NCBI GenBank assembly: GCA_036403235.1
Contig: DASWRI010000072.1
Location: forward strand, 1 to 40,525
DNA length: 40,525 nucleotides
Direction of reading: 5' to 3'
Source of the DNA: JBGTFE01 sp036403235
GTDB taxonomy: Bacteria > Acidobacteriota > Blastocatellia > Pyrinomonadales > Pyrinomonadaceae
Of the stretch, positions 14,650-22,423 are shown piece by piece. Position numbers and translations under genes: made by a program. The notes below the pieces were generated by a model that saw only the letters and a program-made list of their open reading frames with translations, made no database searches and had not been told where the DNA came from. How positions within the stretch are numbered: the first letter of the stretch is position 1; every line of letters starts with the position of its first letter.

Positions 14650-16932
14650 ATGATTGAAAACAACTTTTTAAGTCTAATAATTTTCGCGCCGCTCGCCGGA
14701 GCGCTTATCAACTGGCTGCTCGGCAAGCGCATGAACAGCGAGCTTTTCAGCGGCGCGGTCGCCTGCACGACCATCGGGATTTCGTGCGTCGTCGCGTTTA
14801 TGATTGCCTTCGGCATCGGAACGCCGCACGTGGGCGCGCTGCACGCCGACAAACCGATTCTCGACCAGCTTTGGACATGGATTCAGGTCGGCGGCTTTCG
14901 CGCCGATTTCGGTCTCGGAATGGATCGGCTTTCGGGAATTTACGCCTGTTTTATCACGTTCGTCGGGCTGCTGATTCACATTTTCGCGACGGGCTATATG
15001 CACGGCGACAAAGGATTTTATCGCTTTTTCGCGTATTTGAATTTGTTTATGTTCTCGATGCTGACGCTCATTCTGGCGGATAATTTTCTGCTCATGTTCG
15101 TCGGCTGGGAAGGCGTCGGTCTTTGCTCTTACCTGCTTATCGGCTACTACATCAAGCGCGACGAAGCGCGCCGCGCGGCGAAAAAAGCGTTTGTCATGAA
15201 CCGCATCGGCGACTGGGGCGTTTTGATGGGAATGTTTTTGATTTTCACGATGACCGGCTCGATTTCGTTTTACGACAAAGTCGTCGACGGCGCGACCGTC
15301 AACAGCTCTCTCAACATCATTGCGCAGATGGCGCAGGAGCCGTTTGCGTGGGGCGCGATTTTCGCGGGCGGAATAACTTCGATTGCCGTTTTATTATTTA
15401 TCGGCGCGACCGGAAAATCGGCGCAGATTCCGCTTTTTACGTGGCTGCCCGACGCGATGGCAGGGCCGACCCCGGTTTCCGCGTTGATTCACGCGGCGAC
15501 GATGGTGACGGCGGGCGTTTATATGGTTGTGCGCTGCAACGCGATTTATCAAAACGCGCCGACGGCGATGTTTATCGTCGCGATTATCGGCTGCGCGACG
15601 GCGATTTTTGCGGCGACAATCGGGCTGGCGCAAAACGATATCAAAAAAGTTCTCGCTTATTCGACCGTTTCGCAGCTCGGCTATATGTTTCTCGCGTGCG
15701 GCGTCGGCGCGTTCGTCGCGGCGATTTTTCACGTCATGACGCACGCGTTTTTCAAAGCGCTTTTATTCTTAGGCTCGGGTTCGGTCATTCACGGAATGCA
15801 TCACGAGCAGGACATGCGGCGGATGGGCAACTTGAAAAAGTATATGCCGATTACGTTTGCGACGATGCTCGCGGGCTGGCTGGCGATTTCGGGAATTCCC
15901 ATTTTTGCGGGATTTTTCTCAAAAGACGAGATTCTTTATAAAACTTTCGCCGCGCCGAATCTGCCGCAGCCGTGGAATTATGTTTTGTGGGGCGTCGGCT
16001 TGCTGACGGCCGTTTTGACCGCCGTTTATATGACCAGAATGATGGTCATGACGTTCTGGGGCGAGGAAAGATTTCATCAGGCTCTGCCCGACGCCGACCA
16101 CACCGGGGACGCCGCGCATGCCGAAGAAAACGCTTTTGCGACGGGCGACGCGGCGGACGACGAAACGCACGCTCAGGCGCATCACTTGCACGACCAGGAA
16201 CACGGCGCGGTGCACGACGAGCACGACGATGAAGACGAAGAACATCATCATCTGGCGCACGATTTCAAGCCGCACGAATCGCCCTGGACGATGACTGTAC
16301 CGCTGATTATTCTGGCAATTCTTTCGACCGTCGGCGGTTTGGTCGGCATTCCTTACGCCTTGAGCGGCGGCGCGGTTTCGAACGTTATCGAACAGACGCT
16401 CGAACCGGTTATCGCAAAAGTCGGAAAGAGCGCGCATTCGCCGGTCGAGACGGAAAATTCCGCGCCGAACGAAGTCAAACATTTTTACGCCGTCGCGCCG
16501 TTTGAAGACAAAATGAAAACGGAAGAAAACGCCGAACATAATCCCGCAGAACTGCAAAGGGAAAGACTTCTTGCCGGTTTGTCGGTTCTTTTAGCAGCCA
16601 TTGGCATCGGCATCGGATGGGTAATTTTCAAAAAAGAACCGCTTCTCAGAATGCCGCGGATTCTCGAACAAAAATGGCGCATTGACGAATTTTACAACGA
16701 CTATATCGTTAATCCGATTACAAATATCGCGCGCGAAGGTTTCTGGAAAGGCTTCGATTTGGGCGTGATTGACGGCATCGTCAACGGCATCGGCCACACG
16801 GTCGCGGCGCTCGGCTCGGTCGCCCGCAGCGTTCAGGTCGGATTCGTCCGGAGCTACGCCGCCTTTATTCTTTTCGGCGCGCTGATTGTTATCGGGTATT
16901 TTATTTATTACGGATTTAAATTGATAGGTTAG
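14650..16932 (+). CDS. nuoL: NADH-quinone oxidoreductase subunit L with His-rich insert
   Basis: NuoL is the distal antiporter-like proton-pumping subunit. Key features are Glu154 in VGWEGVGLCSYLL, the lysine segment TGKSAQIPLFTWLPDAMAGP, and SALIHAATMVTAGVY. The C-terminal region has the lateral helix and last anchor helix of the family. At 760 residues it is far longer than the roughly 610 of E. coli. One cause is a His/Asp/Glu-rich insert at about 481-543 (16090-16278) with 14 histidines, between two transmembrane segments. A second hydrophilic stretch lies near 600-640. The insert could bind divalent metal; the family does not require it. Confidence 0.96.
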   Translation: MIENNFLSLIIFAPLAGALINWLLGKRMNSELFSGAVACTTIGISCVVAFMIAFGIGTPHVGALHADKPILDQLWTWIQVGGFRADFGLGMDRLSGIYACFITFVGLLIHIFATGYMHGDKGFYRFFAYLNLFMFSMLTLILADNFLLMFVGWEGVGLCSYLLIGYYIKRDEARRAAKKAFVMNRIGDWGVLMGMFLIFTMTGSISFYDKVVDGATVNSSLNIIAQMAQEPFAWGAIFAGGITSIAVLLFIGATGKSAQIPLFTWLPDAMAGPTPVSALIHAATMVTAGVYMVVRCNAIYQNAPTAMFIVAIIGCATAIFAATIGLAQNDIKKVLAYSTVSQLGYMFLACGVGAFVAAIFHVMTHAFFKALLFLGSGSVIHGMHHEQDMRRMGNLKKYMPITFATMLAGWLAISGIPIFAGFFSKDEILYKTFAAPNLPQPWNYVLWGVGLLTAVLTAVYMTRMMVMTFWGEERFHQALPDADHTGDAAHAEENAFATGDAADDETHAQAHHLHDQEHGAVHDEHDDEDEEHHHLAHDFKPHESPWTMTVPLIILAILSTVGGLVGIPYALSGGAVSNVIEQTLEPVIAKVGKSAHSPVETENSAPNEVKHFYAVAPFEDKMKTEENAEHNPAELQRERLLAGLSVLLAAIGIGIGWVIFKKEPLLRMPRILEQKWRIDEFYNDYIVNPITNIAREGFWKGFDLGVIDGIVNGIGHTVAALGSVARSVQVGFVRSYAAFILFGALIVIGYFIYYGFKLIG

Positions 16933-16935
16933 CTT

Positions 16936-16999
16936 TCAGCGCTCAGCCGTCAGTCAGTCAGCTAAAACTGACCACTGACCACTGACCACTGACCACTGA
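16936..16999. repeat. Heptad-repeat element between nuoL and nuoM
   Basis: The right arm is CTGACCA four times in exact register, then CTGAAAAAA. The left arm is degenerate (CAGCGCTCAGCCGTCAGTCA). It ends about five bases before the nuoM ATG at 17005. Confidence 0.88.
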
Positions 17000-17004
17000 A
17001 AAAA

Positions 17005-18573
17005 ATGGATTTTATTACCGAAAATCTTTTAACGATTTTAATTCTGCTTCCGGTCGTCGGCGCGCTGGCAACGCTCGGACACGCGCTTGTTTGGAAACAG
17101 GAAGACAGTTTGAAATGGATAACGCTCGGCTTTACAATCGTCAATTTTCTGCTGTCGATTTTTCTGCTGGCAGGTAAAGGCGCGGCTTCGGCAAGCGGTT
17201 TCTTTTTCGAGAAAAGCGTGCCGTGGATAAAGGCGATAAACACGAATTATCACGTCGGCATCGACGGTTTGAGCCTCTGGCTCGTGCTTTTGACGACGTT
17301 TATCATGCCGATTGCCGTCATCTCGACGTGGCACGCGGTCGAAAAACGGCGGACGGCTTTTTACATTTTTCTGCTGCTGCTCGAAAGCGCGATGATTGGC
17401 GTTTTCGTCTCGCTCGATTTGCTCGTTTTTTATCTGTTTTTTGAAGCATCCTTAGTTCCGATGTTTTTTCTTATCGGCATCTGGGGCGGCGAAAATCGAG
17501 TTTATTCGGCGGTCAAGTTTTTTATCTACACGGCCTTGGGAAGTCTTCTGATGCTCGTGGCGATAATCGGGCTGTACTATCTGCACGCCGATGCGACCGG
17601 CATCGGAACGTTTGATTACGTCACGCTTTTAAATTCGCTGAAAGTAGGAAATTTGTCTTTCGCGGGACAAACCGGCTCGCTCCTTTTCTGGGCGTTCGCG
17701 CTCGCTTTTGCCATCAAAGTTCCGCTTTTCCCCGTTCACACGTGGCTGCCCGACGCGCACACGGACGCGCCGACGGCGGGTTCGGTAATCCTCGCGGCCG
17801 TGCTTTTGAAAATGGGAACTTACGGCCTGATGCGCTTTAATTTCATGCTTTTCCCCGAAGCGTCGCGCGAATACGCATACATTTTCATAGTGCTTGCGGT
17901 CATCGGAATCATTTACGGCGCGCTCGTCGCGATGGTGCAGCCCGACGTCAAACGCCTCGTCGCGTATTCGTCCGTCTCGCACATGGGATTTGTCATCCTG
18001 GGAATGTTTTCGTTTACCGAGCAGGGCATGCAGGGCGCGGTTTATCAAATGCTCAATCACGGCGTTTCGACCGGCGCGCTCTTTCTGCTCGTCGGCTTTA
18101 TCTACGAGCGCCGCCACACGCGTCAGATTACCGATTTCGGCGGCCTGGCGAACGTGATGCCGATTTATGCGACGATTTTTGTGATAACGACGATGTCGTC
18201 CATCGGCCTGCCGTTTCTGAACGGTTTTGTCGGCGAGTTTCTGATTATGCTCGGAATGTGGAAATCGGTCGCCGTCGCGCATCCGTGGGTTACGACGATG
18301 CTCGCCGGAACGGGCGTCATTTTCGCCGCCGTCTATTTGCTGTGGATGGTTCAGAGAGTTTTCTTCGGCAAAGTTACGAACCCGAAAAATCGCGCGCTTT
18401 CCGATTTGAGCTGGCGCGAGCTCGGATTGATTGCGCCCTTGCTGTTTTTGATGGTTTATATGGGCGTTTATCCCGCGCCGTTTTTGAACCGGACGAAAGA
18501 ATCGGTCGCCGCGATTCAGGAAAGAGTTTTGCATCAGGCGGGCGGAACGATTGAAAAAGCCGAGAATAAATAA
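17005..18573 (+). CDS. nuoM: NADH-quinone oxidoreductase subunit M
   Basis: NuoM is the second antiporter-like proton-pumping subunit. The 522-residue protein shows the helix-5 glutamate region YLFFEASLVPMFFLIGIWGG and the lysine-bearing segment KVPLFPVHTWLPDAHTDAPT. RLVAYSSVSHMGFVILG in the later helices is also typical. No large inserts are present, unlike NuoL. The start lies just after a heptad element. The stop overlaps the ATG of the DUF1684 gene by one base (TAATG), showing translational coupling. Confidence 0.96.
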   Translation: MDFITENLLTILILLPVVGALATLGHALVWKQEDSLKWITLGFTIVNFLLSIFLLAGKGAASASGFFFEKSVPWIKAINTNYHVGIDGLSLWLVLLTTFIMPIAVISTWHAVEKRRTAFYIFLLLLESAMIGVFVSLDLLVFYLFFEASLVPMFFLIGIWGGENRVYSAVKFFIYTALGSLLMLVAIIGLYYLHADATGIGTFDYVTLLNSLKVGNLSFAGQTGSLLFWAFALAFAIKVPLFPVHTWLPDAHTDAPTAGSVILAAVLLKMGTYGLMRFNFMLFPEASREYAYIFIVLAVIGIIYGALVAMVQPDVKRLVAYSSVSHMGFVILGMFSFTEQGMQGAVYQMLNHGVSTGALFLLVGFIYERRHTRQITDFGGLANVMPIYATIFVITTMSSIGLPFLNGFVGEFLIMLGMWKSVAVAHPWVTTMLAGTGVIFAAVYLLWMVQRVFFGKVTNPKNRALSDLSWRELGLIAPLLFLMVYMGVYPAPFLNRTKESVAAIQERVLHQAGGTIEKAENK

Positions 18574-19217
18574 TGAAATATTTTCTGCTGACAATCCTGA
18601 TTTTGTTCTCGACGGCGTGCCCGGCGAGCGCGCAGGATTTTTACGGGACGAACGATTTGAAGGCGTTTCGCGAAGGCCGCGACAAGGAATTTCGCGATAA
18701 GACGGTGTCGCCATTAAAACCGGAAGATTTGGCCGCCTTTACGGGACTCAATTATTTTCCCGCAGATAAAAATCTCGCGCTTCCCGCCAAATTTGAAAAA
18801 ACGCCGGACGAAAAGTTTTTTATGATGCCGACGTCAAAAGGAACGAGCCGAAAATATATCAAATTAGGCGTTTTGAAATTTAATCTGGGCGGCGTCGAAT
18901 ACGCTCTGAACGCATATCAATCCGAAGCGATTATACAAAGCGAAAGTTCGCCGTATAAAAATCTTTTGTTCGTGCCGTTTAAGGATTTGACCAACGGCCG
19001 CGAGACATACGGCGGCGGGCGCTATTTGAATATTAAAAAACCGGAAAAGGACGAGGTAGTTTTGGATTTTAATCTCGCCTACAACCCGAACTGCGCTTAC
19101 GGCAGCGAAGAATTCGCGTGCCCGATTCCGCCGAAGGAAAACTTTTTGCAGGCGGAAATCAAAGCCGGAGAAAAAACGTTTGAATATTCCGGCAAAAAGC
19201 ATATTGAATTGAAATGA
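18573..19217 (+). CDS. Secreted DUF1684 family protein
   Basis: The 214-residue product has a Sec signal peptide (MKYFLLTILILFSTACPASA, cleavage near AQ). The mature part follows DUF1684: LKAFREGRDKEF, LAAFTGLNYFPAD, then NLLFVPFKDLTNGRETYGGG, LDFNLAYNPNCAYG and CPIPPKENFLQAEIKAGEK. DUF1684 has no established function that I know. It overlaps nuoM by one base at its start and nuoN by four bases at its end (ATGA). It is therefore fully embedded in the operon, and tight co-translation with two proton-pumping subunits is the best clue to its role. The LFSTAC stretch could also be read as a lipobox, making it a lipoprotein. Confidence 0.88.
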   Translation: MKYFLLTILILFSTACPASAQDFYGTNDLKAFREGRDKEFRDKTVSPLKPEDLAAFTGLNYFPADKNLALPAKFEKTPDEKFFMMPTSKGTSRKYIKLGVLKFNLGGVEYALNAYQSEAIIQSESSPYKNLLFVPFKDLTNGRETYGGGRYLNIKKPEKDEVVLDFNLAYNPNCAYGSEEFACPIPPKENFLQAEIKAGEKTFEYSGKKHIELK

Positions 19218-20752
19218 ACATATTTTTACAAACATTACCGAATCCGAACGTTAATATCTGGTCTGTTCTGCCGGAAACGATTGTCGCCGTCGCCGGAATC
19301 ATCGCGATGGTTTACGACAGCTTTGTGCCGAAACAGAGATATGTTACCGGCGCGATTTCGCTTATCGGTCTGGCAATTTCGGCCATCGTTCTTTTTATGA
19401 TGTGGGGCGAGGGCGCGCCCGCCACGGCGTGGAACGGAATGATTGCGACCGACAATCTGAGGCTCAGCTTTTCGTTTGTCGCGCTGTTTGTAACGGCCCT
19501 GACGATTTTGATTTCGTCGGTCTGGGTTGACCGCGAAGACGTTCCGGTCGGCGAATATCACGCGCTGCTTCTGTTTGCGACGGTCGGCATGATGTTTATG
19601 GCTTCGGGCAACGATTTGGTGATAATGTTTCTCGGGCTCGAAACGCTTTCGATTGCGACATACGTGATGGCCGGACTTCGCAAATCCGATTTAAAATCGA
19701 ACGAATCGGCGATGAAATATTTTATCCTGGGCTCGTTCGCGTCCGCCTTTCTGCTTTACGGAATGGCTTTGATTTACGGCGCGACCGGTTCGACCAATGT
19801 GACGGAAATCGCTTTGAGAATCGCCAACCCTAACTTCCCCGCGCTGCTTTTAATCGGCGGCGCGATGATGGTCGTCGGCTTCGGTTTTAAATCGGCGGTC
19901 GTTCCGTTTCACGTCTGGACGCCCGACGTTTACGAAGGCGCTCCCTCGCCGGTGACGGCGTTTATGATGACCGGGCCGAAAGCATCGGCGTTCGCGTCTT
20001 TCGTGCGCGTTTTCGTCCTCGGTTTTCCGCTCGTCGCGGGCGCGCAGGCGTCGAGTCTGCTGCACGAATCATGGACTTCGGCGTTGACGGTGATGGCGAT
20101 TTTGACGATGACCGTCGGAAATATCGCGGCCATCGTGCAGAACAACGTGAAAAGAATGCTCGCGTATTCTTCGATTGCGCACGCCGGTTACGCGCTCGTC
20201 GGTTTCCTGGGCGCGGGAATGGCGCAGACGGCCGCCAAGCGCGACGAGGCCATCGCGGCGGTCGCGTTTTATATGCTGACTTATGCCGTGACAAATCTGG
20301 GCGCGATGGCGATTGTCACTCTGCTTGCGCAGAAAAACGACCGCCGCACCGAATTTGAAGACTACAACGGCATCGGTTTTCGCTCGCCCGTTCTGGCGTT
20401 TGCGCTTTCGCTGTTTATGCTCAGTCTGCTCGGACTGCCTTTGACGGCCGGATTTATGGGCAAAGTTCTCGTTTTCCGTCCCGCGCTCGAAGCCGGAAAT
20501 CCGCTTCTGGTAATTTTGGTCGTCGTCGCGGTTGTGAACACGGCGATTTCGGCTTATTATTATCTGCGCCTGATTGTCGTCATGTTCTTCCGCGAAAGAA
20601 CGACTGACTGGACGGCGCCGCGCATCCCGACGGCGCTCGCGGCGGTTTTGATAATTACTATCTTAGGCGTGCTTTATTTCGGCATCTTCGGCGGCGGCGT
20701 GATTGAAAGATTTTCAAAATCTCCCGCCACAATGATAAAAGCCGAAAGATAG
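19214..20752 (+). CDS. nuoN: NADH-quinone oxidoreductase subunit N
   Basis: NuoN is the third antiporter-like proton-pumping subunit. The 512-residue protein has the glutamate helix MFLGLETLSIATYVMAGLRK, the lysine-bearing FGFKSAVVPFHVWTPDVYEG, SPVTAFMMTGPKASAF, and the later KRMLAYSSIAHAGYALVG. Its start overlaps the DUF1684 stop by four bases. It is the last recognised complex I gene; a heptad element and an unknown gene follow. Confidence 0.96.
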   Translation: MNIFLQTLPNPNVNIWSVLPETIVAVAGIIAMVYDSFVPKQRYVTGAISLIGLAISAIVLFMMWGEGAPATAWNGMIATDNLRLSFSFVALFVTALTILISSVWVDREDVPVGEYHALLLFATVGMMFMASGNDLVIMFLGLETLSIATYVMAGLRKSDLKSNESAMKYFILGSFASAFLLYGMALIYGATGSTNVTEIALRIANPNFPALLLIGGAMMVVGFGFKSAVVPFHVWTPDVYEGAPSPVTAFMMTGPKASAFASFVRVFVLGFPLVAGAQASSLLHESWTSALTVMAILTMTVGNIAAIVQNNVKRMLAYSSIAHAGYALVGFLGAGMAQTAAKRDEAIAAVAFYMLTYAVTNLGAMAIVTLLAQKNDRRTEFEDYNGIGFRSPVLAFALSLFMLSLLGLPLTAGFMGKVLVFRPALEAGNPLLVILVVVAVVNTAISAYYYLRLIVVMFFRERTTDWTAPRIPTALAAVLIITILGVLYFGIFGGGVIERFSKSPATMIKAER

Positions 20753-20755
20753 ATT

Positions 20756-20827
20756 GGTGGTCAGTGGCCGGTGGTCGGTGGTCAGAAAAAGACAAAACCG
20801 GCCACCGGCCACCGGCCACTGACCACT
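20756..20827. repeat. Heptad-repeat hairpin element after nuoN
   Basis: Left arm: GGTGGTC, AGTGGCC, GGTGGTC, GGTGGTC. Centre: AGAAAAAGACAAAA. Right arm: CCGGCCA three times, then CTGACCA and CTA. It shares the centre of the nuoH-J and nuoJ-K elements, so these copies are related by descent or conversion. It ends four bases before the next ATG at 20832. Confidence 0.92.
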
Positions 20828-20831
20828 ATTT

Positions 20832-21308
20832 ATGGAAATCGCTTCCGACATAAAAGAAAAATTGGCGGACGAATGGCTTCCGCAGATTTATGAGGTGAAG
20901 GTGCGTTCGCAGCGAACGCGCGCACACCGACTGGAAATTCCAAAGCGGGAAAATCGCGCCGCCATCCAGCACACTTTGCTCGGAATCGAGCTGAAAGTCG
21001 GCAATAAACGATTTTCCTGTCCGGATTTATCGACGGCCAGATATTTGAAGATTTTTGCGCGTCTCGGCTGCCGTGAGGTCGCCGTGCCGTATGACATCAC
21101 GAAAATTTCGACGCTTGCCGACGAGCTCGATTCGTCGTGGCACAAAATTCTGCTTCTTTTGGAAGAAATCGCAAAAGAAAAAACGCCGCAGGTTAAAGGA
21201 AAGCTGCGCGCGGGTTTGATAAAGGAAATTCGAGACGAAATCGACGAAATCGGCGCCGGCTCACTGATGCCCGAATTCAAGCAAACTACCAAGCAACGAA
21301 AGAATTAA
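20832..21308 (+). CDS. Hypothetical protein downstream of nuoN
   Basis: The 158-residue product has no signal peptide or membrane helix. It is charged and mostly helical. It opens with MEIASDIKEKLADEWLPQIY, has a basic middle (RSQRTRAHRLEIPKR), and ends with a Lys/Glu-rich helical region. Two cysteines are present (SCPDLST and GCREVAVPYD). The folded centre (about 45-95, LLGIELKVGNKRFSCPDL then RYLKIFARLG) could be a small nucleic-acid or protein-binding domain, but I do not recognise the family. It is preceded by a heptad element, so it may be the last gene of the nuo transcript. Confidence 0.75.
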   Translation: MEIASDIKEKLADEWLPQIYEVKVRSQRTRAHRLEIPKRENRAAIQHTLLGIELKVGNKRFSCPDLSTARYLKIFARLGCREVAVPYDITKISTLADELDSSWHKILLLLEEIAKEKTPQVKGKLRAGLIKEIRDEIDEIGAGSLMPEFKQTTKQRKN

Positions 21309-21352
21309 AGTTTGGAATCTTATACAATTCGGGAAATTTGCGCGTTCTCGCG

Positions 21353-21380
21353 TTACAGTTTCCGAAAATGTTAATATAAT
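21353..21380 (+). promoter_or_regulatory. Candidate promoter of the amidotransferase gene
   Basis: TTACAG (21353-21358), 16 bases, then a perfect TATAAT (21375-21380). The expected transcription start falls near 21387, while the coding ATG is at 21389, so the mRNA would be leaderless or nearly so. No Shine-Dalgarno is present upstream, which agrees. Confidence 0.55.
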
Positions 21381-21388
21381 TATTGGCT

Positions 21389-22300
21389 ATGTTTGACGCA
21401 AATCCTGTTAAATATAAAGAAGAAGCGCTTCCGTTTCCGTTCAACAATCGTCCTTTTTGCCGGTATGAACCGATTGAAAAGAAAATCGTTCACGCCCGGG
21501 TTTTGATTGTCAACAATCTTTTGCGCTACGAATCAGACCTTTCGGATTTGGCGCGCGCCGAGTGGAACGGCACGACCGAAACGCGTCTCCGGTTTGAAAA
21601 CAAAGTTTCGCGAATGGCCTGCAACAACATCGCGCAGAACGTCATTCGGCTGGTCAAAAATCCGAAAATTTTGACGGTTCATCTGTCGGAGCTTGCCGAA
21701 GCCTCGGAAAGCTTTCGCCCGGATGCGATTGTGATGAGCGGAACTTACACGGATTTTGATTACTACAACCCGCAGCACATCGAAAAAGCGGCGAAGTTTT
21801 TGAAATCGACGAAAATTCCCGTCCTGGCAATCTGCGGCGCGCACCAGCTCGTCGGAACGTGTTTCGGCGCAGAATTAAAGACGCTCGACCATCTCGCACC
21901 GGAAGAAAAACGCGCGGACAGAATTATCGAGTATCAATATCGCTTCGTCAAAATCACGGACAAATCCGACCCGATTTTTGAAGGAAACGACGACCAGACG
22001 TCGGGCATCTGGCAGGATTACACAAAAGAAGACGATATTTTAAGAGTATGGCAAAATCACGGACTTCAGGTCGAAGGCGTGCCCGAAGGATTTAAATTGC
22101 TGGCGACGTCGTATCTCTGCAAAAATCAGATGATGGTCAAACGGAGCGGCGGGCAGATGATTTACGCCGTCCAGTTTCATCTCGAAAAATCTTTCGAAGA
22201 CTGGTCAAAAAATCCGACGCGATGGGAACACCCGAACGAATCGCGCGACGGCCGGATTTTGTTCGAGAATTTTCTGAAGCTGTCTTTGGAGCATAAATAA
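21389..22300 (+). CDS. Class I glutamine amidotransferase-like protein
   Basis: The 303-residue protein has the catalytic triad of class I (triad) glutamine amidotransferases. Cys149 lies in the nucleophile elbow LAICGAHQLVG, and His264 and Glu266 lie in YAVQFHLEKS. Such domains release ammonia from glutamine for transfer to a partner substrate. No synthetase domain is fused and no known partner gene adjoins. A roughly 110-residue N-terminal region precedes the core and has no motif I know. It could be a stand-alone hydrolase like PuuD or a gamma-glutamyl peptidase, or serve an unlinked synthetase. The ATG at 21389 is preferred to a TTG two codons earlier. A long bidirectional hairpin follows the stop. 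Confidence 0.85.
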   Translation: MFDANPVKYKEEALPFPFNNRPFCRYEPIEKKIVHARVLIVNNLLRYESDLSDLARAEWNGTTETRLRFENKVSRMACNNIAQNVIRLVKNPKILTVHLSELAEASESFRPDAIVMSGTYTDFDYYNPQHIEKAAKFLKSTKIPVLAICGAHQLVGTCFGAELKTLDHLAPEEKRADRIIEYQYRFVKITDKSDPIFEGNDDQTSGIWQDYTKEDDILRVWQNHGLQVEGVPEGFKLLATSYLCKNQMMVKRSGGQMIYAVQFHLEKSFEDWSKNPTRWEHPNESRDGRILFENFLKLSLEHK

Positions 22301-22414
22301 AAACAGAACGCGGATGACGCGGATTTGGCAGAATTACGCGAATATGAAAAAGATTTTAATAACTTTTTCATATTCGCGTAATTCGTTTTATCAGCGTCAT
22401 CCGCGTTCTGTTTT
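22300..22414. terminator. Long hairpin between convergent genes (bidirectional terminator)
   Basis: The outer arms AAAACAGAACGCGGATGACGC and their complement GCGTCATCCGCGTTCTGTTTT enclose a second matched pair around GAATTACGCGAATATGAAAA. Together they make a 115-base, nearly perfect palindrome flanked by A and T runs. It lies between the stops of the amidotransferase (+) and the M13 peptidase (-), so it can end transcription both ways. Confidence 0.8.
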
Positions 22415-22423
22415 CCTATTATC

